A DNA stretch of 43,783 nucleotides from assembly GCA_964614215.1 (NCBI GenBank), contig CAZTKP010000004.1:1-43783 (forward strand), read 5' to 3'. Origin of the DNA: CAZTKP01 sp964614215. GTDB taxonomy: Bacteria; UBP6; UBA1177. The position numbers and the translations under genes were made by a program. Of this stretch, positions 8,449 to 15,948 are shown one piece after another. Every line of letters starts with the position of its first letter. Position 1 is the first letter of the stretch. The notes under the pieces were generated by a model, which did not search any database, was not told the origin of the DNA, and worked only from the letters and a program-made list of their open reading frames with translations.

Positions 8449-11349
8449 CTATTTATCCACACAGAGGTGATAGTTCATATCACAAACCTGTGTTTCAGCA
8501 TCACAAAGGTAGTTGTCCCAACAGAAAACAAAGTCATTTTCAGGAACTATCTTTAAATTAAAATCAACAAATTCACCCATAGCATTGAGATCGGTATTTC
8601 CGCTACCGTCCTTCTTGAATATTGCAACTTTCGTGAGATAATCTCCGACATTCTCATCTCCTTCAGGAAGAACGAGGTTCACCCACACTGATCCATTCTG
8701 AGAACCGCTTGAAGTCTGAGTGTTTTCAAATAGAAGGTAGTTTGTCCAACCGTCACCCACGATCATGAACGCTGTGGGCGCAGTATCCTCAGTAGTTACC
8801 TCGAAGTATTCCCAGTCAAGATAGAAAAGCACGTTCATTCCGGGGTAACCTGAACCATAAAGAACAGAACCTTCCGAGTGCAGTTCAAAGACCGGTTTCT
8901 GTACTGCAGGAACTGGTTGAGCAGTATTTTCGTTAAATGAACTGTAATTTATCTGAAAGTAATCAGTTCCTGAATGTTCCTGAGGAATCGGAAGAGGTTT
9001 TTTCGTTATTGTGACTTCCGGATATTCTGAACCGATCTGTACTTTTTCAAAAAACACCTGACTTTTCTCCAACTCAACATCCTCATCGGGAACTTCAATA
9101 TCGTAATCAACACCTTCAGAATCAGGTATCGTATCATCGTCGCTTACTTCAAGAGCGCATGTTGCATTTCCTGAGCCTGACTTATCATCATCACAAACTT
9201 TTTTAGTTCCGGAATAAGTTATTGCCGCAGCAGGATCGTCCGCACATTCTTCAGTGCAGGGCCATGTTCCTACTCCTCCGGCAAAAGCTATCGTTCCGCA
9301 GGAAGCGCTAAGGAAATTACCTTCTATGGCCATAAACGGATTACCGAACATGCTGCAGAATTTTTCCGCAAGAGATTCCATATAGCCCTTAAGGCCTGTT
9401 GCATCAACTATCTTGCCTGCCACCCAACCGACAGCTTTGTAGATTCCAGCCGCAATAGTGCTCATTTTCTCAACTTCGTACTCCGCATTTTTAAATGCTT
9501 TTCCGGCGACCGGTATCATGTTTCCCATTCTTTTTGTCAGAGCATCCTTCAGTTTATCCATCAGGGAATCGACCAGAGCTCCGCCTCCTTTGTTGCACAG
9601 TCCGCTGACGATGTTAACTTTTATTGAAGCATCAATTTTTGTGGAGCTGCCTACGCCCATTTCCGGATTCGAGACTTCAACCTTTATATCACCAAAAGAC
9701 GGAACATACTCGGCAACCATACCGATAATATCCGAAACTGCTCCCACAATATTTGTAAGTGCGTTCATGAACTCAACGGCCGGACCGATAATAGGCGCCT
9801 TGTTAAGCGGCCACCAGTCGAGATATTCAAGAACGGATGTAACATCATCATTGATATCAGCAATTGCCGAAGCCGCATCCGCGATCTTTCCGAATCCGCA
9901 GATGAGACTGATCATAGCTTCACCTACAGCCGGTGTTCCGAAACCCGCTTTAAAATGAGCATTCTGTCTGAGAATATTTGTGTTGTAAATGACCTTTTCT
10001 GTCGCCTCGATCAGCTGTGTGTTCAGTGAATCAAGACCTTTTGCCTTCGCATATCTTTCAAACTGTGCCTTGGACACATCGTCCATTCTGTTGAAAGCAA
10101 CATGGAAATTTCCGTAAAAATCATCATACTCATCTGATGCAGCCTGGATCATTCCGACAAGAACTGCCTTTTCATCGGCACTTGCATCATCAATATTATC
10201 AGCATACTCTGCAACACCGTCTTCCATGGCCTCAATTGCCATTCTAAGATGTCCCATGGTCTCAAGAACCTTTGATCCCGGTTTTGTTTCAGCCTGCGGA
10301 AGCGGTCTTATTGTCAGGTCCTCAACGAGAGTTTTTTCCGTTTCGCCCTGTTTGAGAACAACTTTGAATTTTCCTTCCGTTTTAAGACAGATGTACTTCG
10401 GAGGAATAACAAATGTTCCGTAACCTGGTCTCACAGAATCAAAAATGACTTTCTCAGCCTCTTCTTTTCCTTCCATATCAGCAAGACAGTCATTGTCCCA
10501 GGAGAGTGCTTTTAGAGCGGCAGCGGCAGGTTCAATTGCCACAGAAGTCTCAGCAGAAACGTTGAGAAGCATAGGATCGATTATCATAATAGGATCACCT
10601 GAAGCGGTAAACATGATGGGATCTCCCGACATGATGGGGTCACCTGACATGATAGGATCACCTGATTCATTTACTCCGCCCTGAATATAAACAGGAGCCT
10701 TTCCTGATTCAGTCGCAGTTTTAAGGATCTCAAGATCGTTTCTGTCAACTCTGCTATCAAGATTGAAGTCACTTGCCTTGACCTGTGAATCGGTCATCGT
10801 GTCTACACCGTCAAGATAATTTCCAAGAAGTGTTATATCATTATCATCAACTGTTCCATCATCGTTAAGATCACCGATTAGATAAGTTTTTGTATCGTCA
10901 AAGATCTTAAACACCGCTCCGGTATTGACTACAGCCTCAGCACCGTCTTTCACAGCTACTTTCAGCATATGGTCACCTGCAGCCGAAAAAGTCAGTTTTA
11001 TCTTTTTATCCGTCGCTGTTCCTTCTGTAAGTGTGGCTTCAGCAGGAATAGTCCACTCATAGGTCGTGTCACCCTCTGCGCTTCCTCCTGTTACAAAAAC
11101 TTCAGCCGTAAATTCTGTTGAAGTGGTGCCGCTCATTTTTGAAGTTTTAACGAGCACGGAAAACTTCTCGAACTCAGGATCGTAACCACTCAGGTCAAAA
11201 CCGAACTCGTCCGCAAGACCGTCGGAATCATTAACTTCCTGATCTGTTGTCATACTGTCGTCATCAGCATCGCTCTTGTCTGATGAGCTACACGCCCCGA
11301 AGACAACCATCACCAGAATAACAATTAAAAATAAAAGTTTCTTCTTCAT
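8449..11349 (-). CDS. large lipoprotein with PKD-like, dockerin-like and SGDPIM-repeat regions
   Basis: 966 aa. Lipobox VFGAC with Cys20; GAGGTG precedes the ATG. Residues ~65-150 look like a PKD/Ig-like domain (YEWTIPAEATLTEG, AAGDHMLKVAVKDG). Residues 158-210 hold two EF-hand-like Ca loops (GDLNDDGTVDDNDI and DFNLDSRVDRNDL), a type I dockerin-like module. A run of SGDPIM units occupies residues 229-255. A long helical middle follows (DNIDDASADEKAVLVGMIQA...) with Ala/Gly-rich, possibly amphipathic stretches, then a Cys-containing C-terminus. The middle is not recognised. No cohesin gene is seen here, so the dockerin-like part may simply be a Ca-stabilised spacer. Confidence 0.78.
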   Translation of the reverse strand: MKKKLLFLIVILVMVVFGACSSSDKSDADDDSMTTDQEVNDSDGLADEFGFDLSGYDPEFEKFSVLVKTSKMSGTTSTEFTAEVFVTGGSAEGDTTYEWTIPAEATLTEGTATDKKIKLTFSAAGDHMLKVAVKDGAEAVVNTGAVFKIFDDTKTYLIGDLNDDGTVDDNDITLLGNYLDGVDTMTDSQVKASDFNLDSRVDRNDLEILKTATESGKAPVYIQGGVNESGDPIMSGDPIMSGDPIMFTASGDPIMIIDPMLLNVSAETSVAIEPAAAALKALSWDNDCLADMEGKEEAEKVIFDSVRPGYGTFVIPPKYICLKTEGKFKVVLKQGETEKTLVEDLTIRPLPQAETKPGSKVLETMGHLRMAIEAMEDGVAEYADNIDDASADEKAVLVGMIQAASDEYDDFYGNFHVAFNRMDDVSKAQFERYAKAKGLDSLNTQLIEATEKVIYNTNILRQNAHFKAGFGTPAVGEAMISLICGFGKIADAASAIADINDDVTSVLEYLDWWPLNKAPIIGPAVEFMNALTNIVGAVSDIIGMVAEYVPSFGDIKVEVSNPEMGVGSSTKIDASIKVNIVSGLCNKGGGALVDSLMDKLKDALTKRMGNMIPVAGKAFKNAEYEVEKMSTIAAGIYKAVGWVAGKIVDATGLKGYMESLAEKFCSMFGNPFMAIEGNFLSASCGTIAFAGGVGTWPCTEECADDPAAAITYSGTKKVCDDDKSGSGNATCALEVSDDDTIPDSEGVDYDIEVPDEDVELEKSQVFFEKVQIGSEYPEVTITKKPLPIPQEHSGTDYFQINYSSFNENTAQPVPAVQKPVFELHSEGSVLYGSGYPGMNVLFYLDWEYFEVTTEDTAPTAFMIVGDGWTNYLLFENTQTSSGSQNGSVWVNLVLPEGDENVGDYLTKVAIFKKDGSGNTDLNAMGEFVDFNLKIVPENDFVFCWDNYLCDAETQVCDMNYHLCVDK
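10585..10665 (-). repeat. SGDPIM hexapeptide coding repeat
   Basis: Three contiguous copies and one displaced copy of Ser-Gly-Asp-Pro-Ile-Met, followed by a degenerate IIDPM. The DNA copies differ at third positions (GGTGATCC, GGTGACCC, GGAGATCC), so the peptide is conserved more than the DNA. Confidence 0.85.
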
Positions 11350-11381
11350 TTCACACCTCGAAAATTAATTAAACTCAAAAG

Positions 11382-11792
11382 TTATCTCATTAACTCGATT
11401 ATCCATTTCATCGGTATCAGATAGCCGACACCCCAGCTTGTTAAGTTTGCCGCATAGGCGATAACAAGCGGGAACCATTTCTTTTCCGGTTTAAGCATCA
11501 GATAATAGATACCAGCTTCTATCAGCGGAATGAAAGTCAGTTCCTTTACGTAAATATTGTTAATAAATTCAAGCCATTGATACGGATCATTCCTTAAAAG
11601 AACAACAACAACGGGAAGGACTCCGATAAAAAGAGGATGAGTCGCCAACTGAGCAACAAGTCCTGCCGCAACTGATCGTCCTGCACTCTTTTTTAGAAAT
11701 CTCGTTGAAAGAAACGCAACTACAGGCAGTTCCAGAACAAGTGTCAGTATAAAAGTATAAAGATAAAGAACTATCCATATATCGTAACGCAA
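11382..11792 (-). CDS. small integral membrane protein
   Basis: 136 aa with about four hydrophobic segments (IVLYLYTFILTLVLELPVV; VAQLATHPLFIGVLPVVVV; ELTFIPLIEAGIYYL; FPLVIAYAANLTSWGVGYL). No family recognised with certainty. Its start is three bases after the stop of the 74-aa protein at 11796-12020, and the 966-aa lipoprotein follows 32 bases later. The Leu-Glu-Leu-Pro segment and the Asn-Leu-Thr-Ser-Trp segment are the most distinctive conserved-looking parts. Could be an accessory of the surface-protein operon; unproven. Confidence 0.7.
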   Translation of the reverse strand: MRYDIWIVLYLYTFILTLVLELPVVAFLSTRFLKKSAGRSVAAGLVAQLATHPLFIGVLPVVVVLLRNDPYQWLEFINNIYVKELTFIPLIEAGIYYLMLKPEKKWFPLVIAYAANLTSWGVGYLIPMKWIIELMR

Positions 11793-11795
11793 TTT

Positions 11796-12020
11796 TTAAT
11801 TACCGCCCGTTTGTTTTTCAATTTCACGACGCATCTTCTCTTCCTGGTCCTTTGCCTGTTTATCAAGAGATTTCTTAAGATCTTTAAGGTCCTCGTTGAT
11901 CGTTTTGCCTTGACCGCTCTTTATCGGGCTGACAGCCTGACTTGTTGTCTGCATATTCATAAGGTAATAGATTATTAGCAAAGCTCCAATAATAGAAAGT
12001 ATAAATCCGACACTTTTCAT
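11796..12020 (-). CDS. small single-span membrane protein with coiled coil
   Basis: 74 aa. One N-terminal membrane segment (VGFILSIIGALLIIYYLMN) and a charged C-terminal helix (LKDLKKSLDKQAKDQEEKM) likely to form a coiled coil. CTGGAGG precedes the ATG. It is the first gene of a likely minus-strand operon reaching down to 6213, with a back-to-back promoter at 12051-12078. No homologue recognised. Confidence 0.7.
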   Translation of the reverse strand: MKSVGFILSIIGALLIIYYLMNMQTTSQAVSPIKSGQGKTINEDLKDLKKSLDKQAKDQEEKMRREIEKQTGGN

Positions 12021-12050
12021 TTTTTGCCTCCAGGTTAAGAAATTCGCTAT

Positions 12051-12078
12051 ATTTTACATTACCTGTATTTTTTATCAA
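12051..12078 (-). promoter_or_regulatory. sigma-70-type promoter of the 12020-6213 operon
   Basis: Minus strand TTGATA (12078-12073), 16-base spacer, TAAAAT (12056-12051), about 30 nt upstream of the first ATG. Its -35 lies next to the -35 of the divergent trhA promoter. Confidence 0.55.
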
Positions 12079-12082
12079 CTTA

Positions 12083-12111
12083 TTGACATGCAAGTTTTCG
12101 CGAAATATATT
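12083..12111 (+). promoter_or_regulatory. sigma-70-type promoter of trhA
   Basis: TTGACA (12083-12088), exactly 17-base spacer, TATATT (12106-12111), followed by a 28-base leader to the trhA ATG. Confidence 0.65.
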
Positions 12112-12139
12112 CCATTGAAAATTGCTTCGGAGACTTAAA

Positions 12140-12781
12140 ATGGGAAAGAACATATTCGGTTATACAACGGGTGAAGAAATATCACATTCAGTTTCACACG
12201 GAATAGGTGCAGCACTTTCAGTTGCCGGTCTTGTGATCTCAGTTGTGATGGCGGCCGGGACAGGAAGTGCAATAAAGATCGTGAGCTTTGCAATTTTCGG
12301 GACTTCGATGATACTTCTGTACACTGCTTCGACCCTTTACCACGCTTTCACACAGAGAAAGGTGAAACAGGTCTTTCAATATGCCGATCATATAACGATC
12401 TTTATTCTTATCGCAGGAACCTACACACCGATCGCTCTGATACTTCTTGGAGGAGCGTGGGGATGGACACTTTTCGGTCTTTCCTGGGGACTTGCCATTG
12501 CGGGAATTATTTATGAAACTCTCTTCATGGAACGCTATAAATGGGTCTCTATATCTATCTATCTCGGAATGGGATGGATAGCCGTTGTAGCAATAAAACC
12601 GCTAATGGAGCTAATGCCTTTCGGACTTTTCATGTGGATCCTGGTTGGAGGCCTCTTCTATACTTTCGGCTCTATCTTTTATCTCATCGAAAAGATCAAA
12701 TTCTTCCATTTTATCTGGCATCTTTTCGTCATCGCCGGAACTCTCTGCCACTTTTTCGGATTAATTTTTTATCTGATTTAA
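12140..12781 (+). CDS. trhA: hemolysin III / TrhA (PAQR-like) membrane protein
   Basis: 213 aa with seven predicted membrane segments, the usual size of the bacterial hemolysin III (YqfA/TrhA, PAQR) family. Conserved elements: EEISHSVSHGIGAALS at the N-terminus, STLYHAF, DHITIFILIAGTYTPI, and the C-terminal HFIWHLFVIAGTLCHFFG. The His/Asp/Ser residues are those thought to bind a metal in PAQR proteins. Start at 12140 has CGGAG seven bases upstream; an ATG 18 nt earlier would precede the ribosome binding site. In E. coli TrhA has been linked to membrane energy homeostasis; haemolysis is not implied. Confidence 0.92.
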   Translation: MGKNIFGYTTGEEISHSVSHGIGAALSVAGLVISVVMAAGTGSAIKIVSFAIFGTSMILLYTASTLYHAFTQRKVKQVFQYADHITIFILIAGTYTPIALILLGGAWGWTLFGLSWGLAIAGIIYETLFMERYKWVSISIYLGMGWIAVVAIKPLMELMPFGLFMWILVGGLFYTFGSIFYLIEKIKFFHFIWHLFVIAGTLCHFFGLIFYLI

Positions 12782-12820
12782 GATCGCATCTCATCTAGTT
12801 AGCAAAGTAGCCATATTTCT

Positions 12821-12848
12821 TTGACACTAACTGTATTTTTAATAAAAT
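12821..12848 (+). promoter_or_regulatory. sigma-70-type promoter of the S1 protease gene
   Basis: TTGACA (12821-12826), 16-base spacer, TAAAAT (12843-12848), 36 nt upstream of the TTG start at 12885. Confidence 0.55.
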
Positions 12849-12884
12849 GTTACATCCTTGAGATATTGTGTTAGGAGGATTTAA

Positions 12885-14180
12885 TTGAAGCTTCCAAGAA
12901 AAATCATCTTATTATTATTTATAACTGCTTTCTTTTCCAACCTTTACGGAGAAAATGAAATAAAAATTGTTAATGGAACGGCTACAAATTACTTAGAATT
13001 CAGAGGCGTGGTAGGATTAGTTATTGATGTCGGTGGTGGATATGTGGGTATCTGCACTGCAACCTTTATTGATCCTGAAGTACTCCTTACTGCCGGACAC
13101 TGTGTTTTTGTAAGAGATGAATATGGTAATATTGAATCAGATGCTGTTTCAAATCCCTCCATAATAAATATTCACAACGGAGCTACGATCAATTATTTCA
13201 GCCCGATCGCAAAAGCTGAGAAAATAATCATGCATGAAAATTGGGATGGAATTCTTGAAACTGATTATTTTGATGATCTAAATGATATTGCTCTCATTAA
13301 AATTGACACAAGAATCACTGATCTTGAAATATATGGATTAAGAGAAGATCCTATCGAAGAAGAAGGTGATATCGGAACAATTGTAGGATATGGAATATCC
13401 AGCAACAACGGAGAAGACAGCGGAACACATAGAAAAGGAACAGAAACTATTATTGACATGAACGAATTTAGAAGCAAATCCTTTACAGCAGACAGCCCCT
13501 CAAACACATGTTCAGGAGATTCGGGCGGTCCTTTTTTCACTTATCAAAGCGGAGACTATGTCATTTCAGGAGTGACATCTTATCATACAGGAACATGCAC
13601 AACACAAAACGAGTTTGTTCACGTTCTTTCATATGTGGAATGGATCGATGAAAAATTAAGAACACTTACCGGTCACGGCCTTGACCGAATATGCGGAAAT
13701 AAAGTTGTTGAAAGTGGCGAAACCTGTGAAATTTCTCAGAAAAAGAACTGTAATCTTCTTGACAGCTCACTACCCTCTTCAAATACTGCTTCCTGCAACG
13801 ACTATTGCAATGGATGGAATATTTCGGAGTGCCATATATGCGGGGATGGGTATGTCACGGGAGATGAATTTTGTGATAATAATTCAAAACCATGTAGCGA
13901 ATTGAACTCATTAAGGCCAGTTGGTACTGCTTTCTGTAATAGTTTCTGCTCAGATTGGGATACTTCAAACTGTGAAAAAGAAAATGATGGAAGTGAAAAC
14001 GATGAAAAAGATGAAACGGAGAATCCTTATGAAGACAAATACGAATGTGGAAACGGTGTTCTTGAAGTCGGTGAACAGTGTGACGAAGGTATGTGGAATG
14101 GATTTGACGGCATTGACTGCACAAAAGACTGTATGAAAATCAGCAATAATAACGGTGGATGTGCAATAACTATCTTTTAG
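12885..14180 (+). CDS. secreted S1 (trypsin-fold) protease with Cys-rich repeats and G-C-A-I-T tail
   Basis: 431 aa from a TTG start with AGGAGG six bases upstream. Sec signal peptide (IILLLFITAFFSNLYG), then IVNG at 28-31. Catalytic triad His72 (LTAGHC), Asp134 (NDIALIKI) and Ser213 (CSGDSGGPFF). The residue equivalent to trypsin Asp189 is Asn207, so classical Arg/Lys cleavage is doubtful. After the catalytic domain (~residue 260) come three Cys-rich Myxococcota-type repeats (CGNKVVESGETC; CGDGYVTGDEFC; CGNGVLEVGEQC), with an acidic linker between the second and third. The protein ends NNNGGCAITIF, matching the end of the C25 peptidase at 39983. Its DNA is more AT-rich than the neighbours. 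Probably cotranscribed with the lipoprotein at 14197. Confidence 0.9.
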   Translation: MKLPRKIILLLFITAFFSNLYGENEIKIVNGTATNYLEFRGVVGLVIDVGGGYVGICTATFIDPEVLLTAGHCVFVRDEYGNIESDAVSNPSIINIHNGATINYFSPIAKAEKIIMHENWDGILETDYFDDLNDIALIKIDTRITDLEIYGLREDPIEEEGDIGTIVGYGISSNNGEDSGTHRKGTETIIDMNEFRSKSFTADSPSNTCSGDSGGPFFTYQSGDYVISGVTSYHTGTCTTQNEFVHVLSYVEWIDEKLRTLTGHGLDRICGNKVVESGETCEISQKKNCNLLDSSLPSSNTASCNDYCNGWNISECHICGDGYVTGDEFCDNNSKPCSELNSLRPVGTAFCNSFCSDWDTSNCEKENDGSENDEKDETENPYEDKYECGNGVLEVGEQCDEGMWNGFDGIDCTKDCMKISNNNGGCAITIF

Positions 14181-14196
14181 AATTGGAGGACAAAAC

Positions 14197-14802
14197 ATGA
14201 AAAGATCGTTTACTCTGGCTCTTCTTACATTTGTGTTCGTTATTTTCTCCGGCTGTGACGAAAATGAGTTAAAAACTTCAGATGTTACCGGGATATGGCG
14301 CTTTATGAATAGTTTCTCACTGGAATCAGGAAATTGTGAAAACTCTTACGAAAGTTATTACGATGAATATGATGAAGATGACTTCGTCTATATTTATGTT
14401 GAAACCGGGGGTTCAAATCTCTTAAAAATATCTTATTGTTGTGATATAGATGAGGATGACGGCTCAATTTATGACTGTGATCCTAGTTGTGAAAAAAGAA
14501 CTCCTGCCGGCGTTTTTGAATTTAAGAACAATGCTATTCTTTGGGCAGAAGAAGCTGAAACTGTTGATTTAAGCACTGAAATATTAAAAGAAGTGGACTG
14601 TGACCTGGAAATTAAGGAAACAAGTGCTATTGAATTGACCTCTAAGGTTTCTGGAATAATTTATTCCGAAATTTCTTACAAAACAAAGGGCAATGACTGC
14701 AATAGTGATGAAGTTAACAATTTCTTTTATGATTATTTTGATACTGCAAACTATAAAGACTGCTCTGAAAAATGGTCAACAGAAATAAAGAGATTCCAGT
14801 AA
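14197..14802 (+). CDS. Cys-rich lipoprotein of unknown function
   Basis: 201 aa with lipobox VIFSGC (Cys20), GGAGG upstream. After the linker, SDVTGIWRFMNSF is a lipocalin-like start seen in many small beta-barrel lipoproteins. Eight further Cys (ISYCCDIDEDD, CDPSC, and others) suggest disulfides. It lies 16 nt after the S1 protease gene and is likely cotranscribed, so it may partner the protease, but nothing in the sequence proves this. Confidence 0.72.
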   Translation: MKRSFTLALLTFVFVIFSGCDENELKTSDVTGIWRFMNSFSLESGNCENSYESYYDEYDEDDFVYIYVETGGSNLLKISYCCDIDEDDGSIYDCDPSCEKRTPAGVFEFKNNAILWAEEAETVDLSTEILKEVDCDLEIKETSAIELTSKVSGIIYSEISYKTKGNDCNSDEVNNFFYDYFDTANYKDCSEKWSTEIKRFQ

Positions 14803-14823
14803 TATCTTTTCTTAATTTTTATA

Positions 14824-15897
14824 TTAATTAAAAATCTTAAAAATAGCATCAAAAACTGCCTGTCTAAACAGTTTTATCTGGTTGAGGTTATCGGGGGTAT
14901 ATTTCTGGGAATGGGTTCTGTTTGTTAAGATCGTGATGACAAGATCGTTTTTGGGACAGATGAGGAAGGCTGTTCCTGTCCAGCCGAGGTGTCCGCTGCA
15001 TTTGGGGTCAGCGAGAGAGCCGTAATTTGAGTCTTCTCCTTCCTTTTTATCAAATCCTCTCTGGGCAACTATCTGTTTTTTAAACCACGGTTTTTTAAGC
15101 ATTGCTGTGTAATACTTAGAAATATCTTGTGCTGTTCCGAAAAGGCCGGCGTTTCCAGTCACTCCGCCTAGGAAATCACAGTTTCTATCCTCAACTACGC
15201 CCTGAATTGTTCTTTTTTTCTGATAGTTATATGAAGTTGCGGCGATCTGAGATCTTTTCACACCGTTTTTCAGAGGACTGAACTTTAAGGAAGTTTTCTC
15301 ACCGAATTCCTTTTTGAGAAAATCGTCAAATGCCTTATCAAGTGTCTTACCGGTGATCTTTTCAAGAATGAAACCGAGCAGAATATAGTTGATATCACTG
15401 TACCTTGATTCGCTGTCACAGTTAGCTCCCGCGATATATTCTAGCACAGCGTCCTTTCTCTTATCAATAGGTTTACTGTTGAGACTGCAAAGATCAAGCC
15501 AAGCCGGAAGACAAGTGTTGTGAGTCAACAGGTCGTTAAGCGTAAAGTCTTGTTTTATTTGAGGAAAGAACTTCGTGACCTTCCACTTTCCATCAAGTTT
15601 TTTCTCTTTCTCAAGTTGATAAAAGAGCGATCCCACAACGATCGGTTTTGTCAGCGAAGCAAGATCAAAAAGCGTATCTTTTGTCACTTTTGACTTCTTT
15701 TTGAGCTTAGTATTTGCAATTCCTTTACTTAGACTGACAGTCTCCTTGCCGTCTTTAAAGATCGATATCGAAACAGCTGAAAAAGCATCGTCTTTTAGAA
15801 ATTCATCAGTAATCTTATCAAGTTTCTGCTCCAGACCGTCGGCACAAAGACTTAAGTTAAACAAAGCAGTTAAGATCAAAAAGGTTGCAACTCTCAT
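14824..15897 (-). CDS. secreted beta-lactamase-family serine hydrolase
   Basis: 357 aa. Signal peptide MRVATFLILTALFNLSLCA. The class C beta-lactamase/PBP4-like fold is shown by the S-x-x-K motif LASLTKP (Ser81, Lys84), a Y-S-D motif at Tyr166 (the Y-x-N equivalent), and a HLGWTGT segment near residue 303 in place of the K-T-G strand. Divergent from the NamZ-type gene with 51 bases between. Homologues are paired with namZ in peptidoglycan-recycling loci (for example B. subtilis ybbE next to namZ/ybbC), so it is more likely a muropeptide or cell-wall hydrolase than a resistance enzyme. No Shine-Dalgarno sequence is visible; TATAAT sits six bases before the ATG. Confidence 0.88.
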   Translation of the reverse strand: MRVATFLILTALFNLSLCADGLEQKLDKITDEFLKDDAFSAVSISIFKDGKETVSLSKGIANTKLKKKSKVTKDTLFDLASLTKPIVVGSLFYQLEKEKKLDGKWKVTKFFPQIKQDFTLNDLLTHNTCLPAWLDLCSLNSKPIDKRKDAVLEYIAGANCDSESRYSDINYILLGFILEKITGKTLDKAFDDFLKKEFGEKTSLKFSPLKNGVKRSQIAATSYNYQKKRTIQGVVEDRNCDFLGGVTGNAGLFGTAQDISKYYTAMLKKPWFKKQIVAQRGFDKKEGEDSNYGSLADPKCSGHLGWTGTAFLICPKNDLVITILTNRTHSQKYTPDNLNQIKLFRQAVFDAIFKIFN

Positions 15898-15903
15898 GAA
15901 GTC

Positions 15904-15932
15904 ATTATAGAGTAGGAAACAGTTAACATCAA
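15904..15932 (-). promoter_or_regulatory. promoter of serine hydrolase, leaderless arrangement
   Basis: Minus strand TTGATG (15932-15927), exactly 17-base spacer, perfect TATAAT (15909-15904). The gene's ATG begins only six bases after the -10, so transcription would start at or next to the A of the ATG. Confidence 0.6.
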
Positions 15933-15948
15933 GTTCTGTGAGGATGCT

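Noticed and set aside
14815..14835. AT-rich inverted repeat ATTTTTA...TAAAAAT between convergent genes
   Set aside because: AT-only stem overlapping a stop codon; too weak for a terminator call.
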